The notes below the pieces were generated by a model that was given only the letters and a program-made list of their open reading frames with translations, searched no databases and was not told the origin of the DNA. This document shows positions 60,201-64,000 of a stretch of DNA of 64,000 bases, piece by piece. Origin of the DNA: Dokdonella sp. (GTDB lineage: Bacteria > Pseudomonadota > Gammaproteobacteria > Xanthomonadales > Rhodanobacteraceae); the NCBI RefSeq assembly GCF_019634845.1, contig NZ_JAHCAQ010000005.1, positions 1 to 64,000 of the forward strand, in the 5' to 3' direction. The first letter of the stretch is position 1. Each line of letters opens with the position of its first letter. Both the position numbers and the translations under genes were made by a program.

Positions 60201-61693
60201 ATGCCGGCATCGACGAGGATCGTGTCGCCATTGCTGGCCGCCGCCACCGCCGAGGTGATCGTGCAATAACGCGCCCCGGTGTTCTGGTTGGTCACGCGCG
60301 AACCGATCATCGGCGTCGCCGCCGGCATCTCGCTCTGGTCGGCGCTGAAGTTGGCGCTGTAGCTGTTCGCGTCCGCGCCCTCACCCACGCTGGCACACGT
60401 GAATGGCGCATTGCCGCGGCCGAACCAGTCGTTGTTCGCGTTCTGGTTGGCGTCGCCCGGCGGAGTGCCGTCGGGATTGCCTTGCTGGAGCTGGAAGCCG
60501 ATGTCGTTGTTGGAAAGCGTATTGCGCTGGACCGTCGAACCCAGCCCCTCGACCACAATGCCGTAGCCCTCGTAACCGGCAAGGTTGGTGCGGAAGCCGC
60601 TGACCGTGTTGTCCTGCACGATCACGCCGCGCGTCGCATCGACCTGACCTGGCAGGCCGGCGAACGCGCGACGGTAAACGGCAATGCCGGCACGGTCGCG
60701 CAGCGATTTGATGCCAGCGCCGTTGATGATGTTGTTCTCGACGATGATCGCGCCATTGCCGCTGGCGGCACCGGTGCCGTTCGGGATCTTGATCTCGATG
60801 CCGAAGCGGCCGGTGTTCGTGATCTGGTTGCCCGAGATGATATTGGCGCGGGAAGTGGGCGAGCCCGAGGTGAGCTGCACGAAGCCCATGCCCGAATCAC
60901 CGACGTTCGCGACCACGTTGTCGGTAATCCACGCGCCCGTGGCGGTGCCGTCCTGCAGCTCGATGCCGCAGCAACCGGTGCCATCGTGCACCCAGTTGTT
61001 GCTGATGGTGATGTCGCGCTTCACACCGTTCCACACCACGATGCCGCGCCCGGCAACCGGCGGGCCGAAGCCGCCGTAGCCGAAGTCATGCACCTCGTTG
61101 TGGTCGATGGTGACGTTGTCCACATCGCCATTGATCCACACGCCGCTGTCGGCGCAGTGGTGCAGTACGTTTTGCTCGATGGTGAGGTCGTGGTTGCCGG
61201 CCTGACCATGGATGCAATGGCGGGTGAAGTTGCGGATTTCCAGGCCGCTGATGCTTGCGCCGGTCACGCCCGAATTGACGACGATCCCATCCTGCACCGC
61301 GTTGCCACCATCGATGATCACCGCAGGCGGCGTGGTCGGGCCGGCCAGCGGCGTGTAGCCGGTGCTGCCGACGAGCTTCACGCCCTTGGTCAGCACGATG
61401 CCGCCCGAATACACGCCGGGTGCGAGCTGGAGCTCGTCGCCGTCGGCGGTTGCGGTGTCGGCGAGCGCCAGTGCAAGCGAGGCGAATTGAGCCTCGTCCT
61501 TGGCGCGGCGAACCATCTTGGCATTCCCGGCCGTTGCCGTGGCCCCCGTACCGTTGGGCCGATGGGTGAGCGTTTGCGCAGCAACAGGCGCGGCAGCCAG
61601 CACAAACGCGAACAATCCCGCCAGCACCAGAGAGCCAAGTCCCAGCCCATGACGCAGGGCGAACGCGGACAACGGATTCCGGACGACGAACAT
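51263..61693 (-). CDS. Giant secreted repeat protein 2 (beta-helix, MBG and novel tandem modules)
   Basis: From the ATG at 61693 (AGGGAG 8 nt upstream) the product has 3476 residues. It has a signal peptide (LGSLVLAGLFAFVLAAAPVAAQ, cleaved near residue 40). Residues about 60-860 form a beta-helix with many NxxSNNxWVHDG-type turns and isolated cysteines. Ig/MBG repeats follow, then five tandem modules of about 150 residues, more MBG repeats, an invasin-like Ig domain, a DUF11-like domain, [12 protein letters not shown] and a 90-residue C-terminal domain. The final 640 residues match giant protein 1. The longer open frame to 62272 is leader sequence without domains. A surface adhesin is the likely role. 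How it is exported beyond the periplasm is not evident; no passenger-transport barrel is seen. Confidence 0.85.
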   Translation of the reverse strand: MFVVRNPLSAFALRHGLGLGSLVLAGLFAFVLAAAPVAAQTLTHRPNGTGATATAGNAKMVRRAKDEAQFASLALALADTATADGDELQLAPGVYSGGIVLTKGVKLVGSTGYTPLAGPTTPPAVIIDGGNAVQDGIVVNSGVTGASISGLEIRNFTRHCIHGQAGNHDLTIEQNVLHHCADSGVWINGDVDNVTIDHNEVHDFGYGGFGPPVAGRGIVVWNGVKRDITISNNWVHDGTGCCGIELQDGTATGAWITDNVVANVGDSGMGFVQLTSGSPTSRANIISGNQITNTGRFGIEIKIPNGTGAASGNGAIIVENNIINGAGIKSLRDRAGIAVYRRAFAGLPGQVDATRGVIVQDNTVSGFRTNLAGYEGYGIVVEGLGSTVQRNTLSNNDIGFQLQQGNPDGTPPGDANQNANNDWFGRGNAPFTCASVGEGADANSYSANFSADQSEMPAATPMIGSRVTNQNTGARYCTITSAVAAASNGDTILVDAGMLAENVVVTRPIKIQGAGQALTTVVPAAYNPDCNGAPLGTQGSMCGDGTASIVFLVNASNVEISQLTVDGINPALPGHATDIAARNGIMSSTTIANITNFKVHDTTVRNIWLRGIYSPSTNGTFAFRRNTVDNVKADPASIGIFSFYGSGSVDDNDVSDANDAIAANWSKGIIFENNRVSNSNSGIHTDNSGGSGGSGTDLIENNTISCGRDDAYGIFTFANYKNVTVRDNTVRACAIGLGSFGGRSDSNPALATAEFLGNSADGSDATVSDPADTTVGAMFSTTLFQYGDASHQVQASGNIITGFGIGVLTDRTNGKSLATTAHFNRLSGNTAGWQDAGDAVTGSNGASDFENNWWGCNDSPDSGSGCAAAAGNGDFDPWLVLSLPTGPIEIARNASLPISADLNHNSNGVLVASVFPDGTPIAFAANNGANATTPGATSGGVATTTFSGLASGQSTVSATLENAVAEVVVRITQATITLDAPLTRTYDGTPQAVTATIAAPHASASYAVTYAGSPTPPTAVGSYAVVATITDNCCEGSASGTLTITPASTTIEFLPASGSSLTYNGGTHAVTARLTAEQGTACPVTGTVGPNVGSYTVNAAACTGVNHTAPAASANYTVSPQPTTITFSHLTQAYDGSPKSVVATTAPTAGVPLAITYNGSPTPPTAVGSYAVVATITNGNYVLSGGNTATLNIVLGTGDIALVLNGPVDPIHVGDTAQYAATMLANPALHVGESYGYHVVLSKSGGDPLALSDLATMEVWTGSSWQDASALMALFTLDGSGNLVYDFPGGIPGYSTGFPILDPSWTWNVRFTYATPGTYTLSTTLTDGIGGAPVTPTVAASIATVVLDALPATDIHLVLGGPAESIEVAQVAEYTGTLLADPSLHVGEDFFVKVTISKSGGHALAPSDLATMQMYYGGTWTTLPPDEITQPGGPGTELVYYFPKPALPGGFQITSPSWTWNFRFGYADVGVYTAVAEVVHAADAGNPSAHVFATAAVATTVVAATPHLPDLGLLLNGPLDDVELGDAAQYTGTLLAEPALHAGHTFWTRIRIHKTGGTHALTATDLAKMELYQGGWQDHTATLQPLLVPDGGDLVYYFPQPFAAFTIDNAIFSWNFRFTYGDTGMYTATADLIDAAEPTPLTAPALASASTTTTVIDTPDIHLDVQGAVTGMVGTPVQYVGTLTADPLPPATNRYFVEVRIQRNGTAASASDIAKAEIFWGGVWVDPVADLGASIPWSVDPLTNELVYLFPQPVMPAGFPIDEPSWTWQFRFTYANAGVYTATATVITADGSATPVSNTESIHTDVSVLAEDIHLTLNGPVAGVEVEAPTAYIGRLQNLGGALAENGYVKVRIDMAGQTLVTSDVTLEVWNGSMWVTGPVSEVANGLEVNFPDLTGFAIPAGFDYTHQFRITYHRTGVFHATATVRGATSGDAYASAEMFTEVVPQAIMTASVLFDPASLHATFDGNAHAASATTVPPGLALVYTYDGGSTVPTAAGSYVVQASVNDALYTGSATAVLTIDKAPATVTINAADLHQSTPVHAVGAVASVAAPLPAPTGTISLTYDGSPTLPTLPGTYTVVATLVDPNYTASASATLVVGDGAAVTISLDSAPAMALVGLGAPYTDLLDYTGSVGNSGSPTTQNVHVELTVVRIDDGNGTGGMPVAIAADDVLACVYDPAGWAAQEPGNHHGCPNDYASLFLGQAMGSHNGRTATIFRYPNLAANDAVMPNVDPPVMLGIKLAFKAGEYQLFGSIVGADGHVYASSATARTTVPNAQLTYNGPTAGQAEDALLSQARLTNTGGRADGNVIVKVTLADVGGATLAPADAEFAYQLGGSFMPLPWTQAGSDLVTWFGPPTGFPLEDGYDAISSARAIFHREGSYTVTYDVLDAATHAVLFTSTEVTPVVIGPNMVSFALSDLAQVYDGTPRAVTVTPAAVPHVVVYEPLTGPTCPATPSGSNTTPPTNAGSYCVYVDATGVYQGGAQGTLVVAKAAAAVTLDDDDGTVDGTIHRTYDGSLQVVAAHSTPAVASILVTYNGDATPPEVAGTYSVVATVVDPNYSGSASGTLIVAANGGATITLDGAVSNIVTRTYNGTPQAVTATTTPGGISYVVTYVGDGGTLYPLSTTPPSDAGQYHVVASTTDANYAPVSATGTLVIAQANAGATITLDDDDGTADGTIHRTYSGGAQAVTATTNPTGLAYAVQYVGIAPTSYGPSAVPPTNVGSYAVTAGITDPNYTGITDSATLVIAAQSGGVVTFDRTSFVYNGQPQSPLASMAGDANVSCSYAYLQGVTPLSAAPTAAGSYEVTATCTGSNTTGSASTAFTIAKATGTVAFGPTSFTFDGSAHSTTAVIAQEPATSCALAPSGDYPRTHAGSTALAATCSGSNYDASGSATLDVAAKSVTIALSGLGPWVYDGSAHPATVSVGGEVAGFAATVTVTYAGSTIAPSAVGSYAVVAALDAAVTDYVATPASGVLVIGAQNATVTLGDLGAVYDGTAHAASATTQPSGLAVSLSYDGSGTAPTNAGSYAVVATITTPGYSGAASGTLVITKASATVTIGDTTQAWDGTPRAVSVVTVPAGLTVDVSYDGSASAPSAVGSYAVLASVNETNYSGSAAATLIITSGAASTLAANGATTFTGTAGQALAAPLPSVKVSDAGGNPVAGVAITFSAGAGSGTLSGASPTTDQNGIATLGGWILDTMPGTNTVTASAVGVTGTVTFTAEGAAVAGALNATITDGRVATQVGRLLTYTITVGNGGSAAINAVTVTDTLPGELDAATASWQCIAINGASCTASGSGNLADSVNLPAGSSVVYLLNARVIDDLDGMIDNSVTVSGGGDSLVRTDSTEIVIFRDGFELGGDGAQWSRSDELANAGALSEDKAVTLALDAAALAPLQRVVLAQAADGAFSVEAIRIDARVYLRLVVADVASAWSVAGDDHIALVLVGRHLSLVGAESELSLDLPQGGTFMLERLTRH
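55860..58110 (-). repeat. Five tandem modules of about 150 residues in giant protein 2
   Basis: Units begin near 58110, 57640, 57170, 56725 and 56260 (spacing 445-470 bp). Each starts with a strand like DIHLVLGGPAESIEV, contains YTGTLLADPSLHVGE, KSGGHALAPSDLATM, ELVYYFPKP and PSWTWNFRFGYADVGVYTA, and ends in a beta hairpin. They differ by substitutions, unlike the 207-bp repeats, so they are older. More distant copies occur around 54500-55400. I do not recognise the module. Confidence 0.7.
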
Positions 61694-62496
61694 GACAGGC
61701 TCCCTGATATTGGTCGAAAACGGTGTGGGCACTTGCTGTGCCCGCACGAGTGAAAAACTCTGGCGATGGTCGGGCGGGTGCGCGGGTGCGCTTGGCGACG
61801 CGACGGCCGCGGCGCCCGTCGGCGGGACAGGCACCGTGCGGACCGCTGTTGCGGCTGCCGATGGCGCCCGACCGCTGCCGCCCGAAATGTCGCCGCGCAG
61901 CGCCGCCGCCAACCCGTTTGCCATGTCTGCCCCGGTAGTCATGCCCGACTCGCTCCCTATCCCTTGGCGGGGTACGCCCACCGACTCGCCCGATCCCGAC
62001 GCGGGATCGCCCCTGGCTTGTCCGCCCCATGTGCCGGGCACCTGCGCTGCGCGCTGACGGATCAAGCACCGGGTTCCCAAGCAATCGACATGCCAAGCGC
62101 GGGCGCTTGGCCACTCCGGTGCCCGCACACGGGCTGGCCGGGGCGCCGGCGAGCTGCGGCAATGCGTTGTGCCGGAACCTGAAGCGGCCGCTGCAAGTCC
62201 TTGTCTGCGTTGCGCATCGAGCGTGACCGACGTGTCGCTTCGTGACAGTCGCGGGCACCGGGTGGCCCGCAAAGTGCGCGCTGCGTCACATTTTTACAGG
62301 TCGGGCGCCATGCCGGCTCGACCGACCGGCACGGGAGCAGCGGCGGCGGCGTGCGCCGCCGCGGACCGTGCTGCGCGGTGCTCGCGGCACCGGACCCGGT
62401 CATCGGCTTGCCGGCCTGCGACGCAGTTCGTTTTCCTGCGCCCGAGTTTTCCTCTACACTGACCGAAATCTTCGGGGAATCGGGGAATTGGCGGTC
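61694..62496. other. Long divergent intergenic region with hairpins
   Basis: It holds the starts of two divergent transcripts (giant gene 2 leftwards, lysM rightwards). Hairpins are CGATCCCG-acg-CGGGATCG (61991-62009) and GCCAAGCG/CGCTTGGC (62092-62111). A TACACT hexamer near 62452 may be the lysM -10. No gene is supported in the 800 bp. Confidence 0.5.
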
Positions 62497-63657
62497 ATGC
62501 TTAAAAAACTGCTTGCAGTCTGTGCCGCAACATTGTTCACGCTGACCGTGTACGCGGCGACGGTCGAATGGAATGACCACGCGCCTGACACGTACACGGT
62601 CAAGAAGGGCGACACCTTGTGGGGCATTTCCGCGCGCTTCCTGCGCCAGCCCTGGCACTGGCCGGAGATCTGGCAGGACAACCCCAAGGTTGCCAACCCG
62701 CACCTGATCTACCCCGGCGACGTGCTGGTGTTGCGTGACGGCCACGTTGGCGTGGGCGACACGGGCCCGCGCGTGCGCGAGAGCGGCGGCGAGGCGGCGA
62801 TCGCGCCGATCCCACTGTCGGCGCTCAAGCAGTGGCTCAAGAACACGCGCATCGTCGGCGAGGACACGCTGCGCGATGCGCCGCACGTGGTCGGTCTGGA
62901 GGAAGACCGCCTGCGCAGCAGCCCGGGCCAGCTCATCTACGTGCGCGGCCTGAGCGCGCAGCCCGGTACGCGCCTGGCCATCGTGCGTGCGCTGGGTCGC
63001 TACTACGACTATCCGCCGGTGTCGGCCGGTGCGCCGCGCGAAGTGCACCGTCAGGAAAAGGACGCCTGGCGTGATCCACGCGGCCAGATCCTGTGGCGGC
63101 ACGGCCCCAACGAGTTCACGTTCCGCGGCAATACGCGCTTCCTCGGCTACGAAATGGCCGAGATCGGCACCGCCGAAGTCACGCGCAGCGGCAACGATGT
63201 GTCGTCGGCGCTCGTGACCACGTCCGACGTCGAGGTGCGCAAGGGCGACTACCTGCTGCCGCTCGACGACCAGCCCTACGATGCCGAGTATGTGCCGCAT
63301 GCACCGGCGAGCGTGCCGGCCAACATGCGCGTGATCGCGTTCAGCGACGCGTTCAACGCGGTCGGCCCGCTGCAGGTGGTGGCGCTCTCGCGCGGCAGCG
63401 AGGATGGCATCGGCAACGGCCAGACCTTCAGCATCTACCAGGATGGCGCGACGGTCAGCGACCGCACCGACTATCCCGACGGCAGCGTGAAGAAGTTCCT
63501 GCACCCGCGCGACTCCAAGGCCAAGCTGCCGCCCGAGTTCGTCGGCCACGTGATGGTGTTCCGCACGTTCCAGCGCGTGAGCTATGGCCTGGTCATGGAT
63601 TCGATCAAGCCGGTCCATCTCGGCAACTTCCTGCACGATCCGGACAGCACGCCCTGA
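62497..63657 (+). CDS. LysM-domain exported protein
   Basis: The 386-residue protein starts at 62497 (GGGGAA before the ATG). A signal peptide (LLAVCAATLFTLTVYAA) is followed by a LysM domain (about 30-75: TYTVKKGDTLWGISARFLRQ, WPEIWQDNPKVANPHLIYPG), which binds peptidoglycan. A beta-rich region follows (for example VVALSRGSEDGIGNGQTFSI). The family member next to dprA is present in many gammaproteobacteria; its exact role is unknown, with envelope maintenance likely. It lies 126 bp upstream of dprA, read together. Confidence 0.92.
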   Translation: MLKKLLAVCAATLFTLTVYAATVEWNDHAPDTYTVKKGDTLWGISARFLRQPWHWPEIWQDNPKVANPHLIYPGDVLVLRDGHVGVGDTGPRVRESGGEAAIAPIPLSALKQWLKNTRIVGEDTLRDAPHVVGLEEDRLRSSPGQLIYVRGLSAQPGTRLAIVRALGRYYDYPPVSAGAPREVHRQEKDAWRDPRGQILWRHGPNEFTFRGNTRFLGYEMAEIGTAEVTRSGNDVSSALVTTSDVEVRKGDYLLPLDDQPYDAEYVPHAPASVPANMRVIAFSDAFNAVGPLQVVALSRGSEDGIGNGQTFSIYQDGATVSDRTDYPDGSVKKFLHPRDSKAKLPPEFVGHVMVFRTFQRVSYGLVMDSIKPVHLGNFLHDPDSTP

Positions 63658-63723
63658 TGCATGCGCCGCGGGCGACGCCCGCGGCATCGAGTCGCCGGCC
63701 GGTACCGCATCGGTCGATTTCCT

Positions 63724-63753
63724 ACACGGCGCGAAGGCAACTTCGCGCCGTGT
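63724..63753 (+). terminator. Hairpin between lysM and dprA
   Basis: A 13-bp perfect stem (ACACGGCGCGAAG/CTTCGCGCCGTGT, loop gcaa) lies 66 bp after the lysM stop. A second GC stem (GCCGCGGGC/GCCCGCGGC, 63665-63685) precedes it. T runs are short, so termination may be partial and dprA may still be read through. Confidence 0.55.
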
Positions 63754-63782
63754 TGCGTTGTGTGGCCCGCTAGACTGCACGC

Positions 63783-64000
63783 ATGGACACTGCGGCCAGC
63801 GCCGGGCTCGAAGCCTGGCTCATCCTGCTGCGCGCACCGGGACTGGGGCCGGTCACGCTGCGCGAACTGCTCACCGCGCATGGCGACGCGGTGGCCGCGC
63901 TCGGCGCCGCGCGTGCGGGCGCGCATGAGCGCACGCGCAACCCGGCCTGCCGCGACTGGTTGCGCCATCCCGAGCGGCAGCGCATCGACGCCGACCTGGC
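63783..64000 (+). CDS. dprA: DNA processing protein DprA (5' part)
   Basis: The frame runs off the window end after about 72 residues. The N-terminus (MDTAASAGLEAWLILLRAPG, then LGPVTLRELLTAHGDAVAAL) matches the SAM-like helical domain of DprA. The DNA-binding Rossmann domain is outside. DprA loads RecA on incoming single-stranded DNA in natural transformation. The lysM-dprA order is that of related bacteria. Confidence 0.9.
   Translation, partial: MDTAASAGLEAWLILLRAPGLGPVTLRELLTAHGDAVAALGAARAGAHERTRNPACRDWLRHPERQRIDADL

Noticed and set aside
50798..61753. A 3651-residue open frame on the plus strand, opposite giant gene 2
   Set aside because: It has no domains or signal peptide and its composition is Arg/His/Ala/Asp-rich. 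It mirrors the codon choice of the opposite gene: TTA, CTA and TCA codons are rare there, so stops are rare in the antisense frame.

Overview
The window looks like part of a high-GC gammaproteobacterial chromosome of the order Lysobacterales (Xanthomonadales), possibly Rhodanobacteraceae. That is inferred from gene content: a fmt-rsmB-DUF4390-ntrY block, def, a LysM gene next to dprA, a nagA with a degenerate deaminase-like end before it, xanthomonad-style rpoD, and many secreted proteins carrying a short IFxDGF(D/E) motif. No database search was possible, so every family name rests on motifs read from the translations.

Positions 1 to about 10.9 kb are an integrated mobile region, lower in GC than the rest. 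It holds a secreted protein, a small membrane protein and a lipoprotein, an XRE regulator, a small serine resolvase coupled to a small hypothetical gene, a PD-(D/E)xK nuclease-like protein, a glyoxalase-related/TPR-like protein, and a tandem pair of HUH-type replication-like proteins of which the first has lost its catalytic residues. An inverted-repeat-rich non-coding stretch follows, then a small hypothetical gene and a large serine recombinase at the right edge. The region abuts gene remnants directly upstream of nagA. A second, much smaller insertion (about 1.2 kb, 12474-13695) lies 3' of tRNA-Ile2(CAU). It is bounded by a 49-bp duplication of the tRNA 3' half and carries only a Phd/VapC-type toxin-antitoxin pair.

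From 13.9 to 31.7 kb the chromosome encodes a subtilisin-like protease, RpoD, D-aminoacyl-tRNA deacylase, a lipid A acyltransferase and a C-terminally anchored surface protein. Next comes a translationally coupled Ser/Thr kinase - histidine kinase - response regulator operon, a patatin/3-hydroxybutyrate dehydrogenase pair, NtrX, and three glycosyltransferases that separate NtrX from NtrY. From 31.7 to 46.2 kb are NtrY, DUF4390, RsmB and Fmt in one overlapping operon, a TDT-family transporter, an RND efflux pump with its adaptor, an Lrp-type regulator divergent from a double-length tryptophanase/tyrosine phenol-lyase-like protein, and peptide deformylase.

From 46.3 to 61.7 kb two giant secreted repeat proteins (1580 and about 3476 residues) share a C-terminal block of roughly 640 residues. 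They sit between def and the lysM-dprA genes that end the window. In related bacteria def, fmt, rsmB, the LysM gene and dprA are usually adjacent, so this locus appears to have been opened by several accessory insertions.
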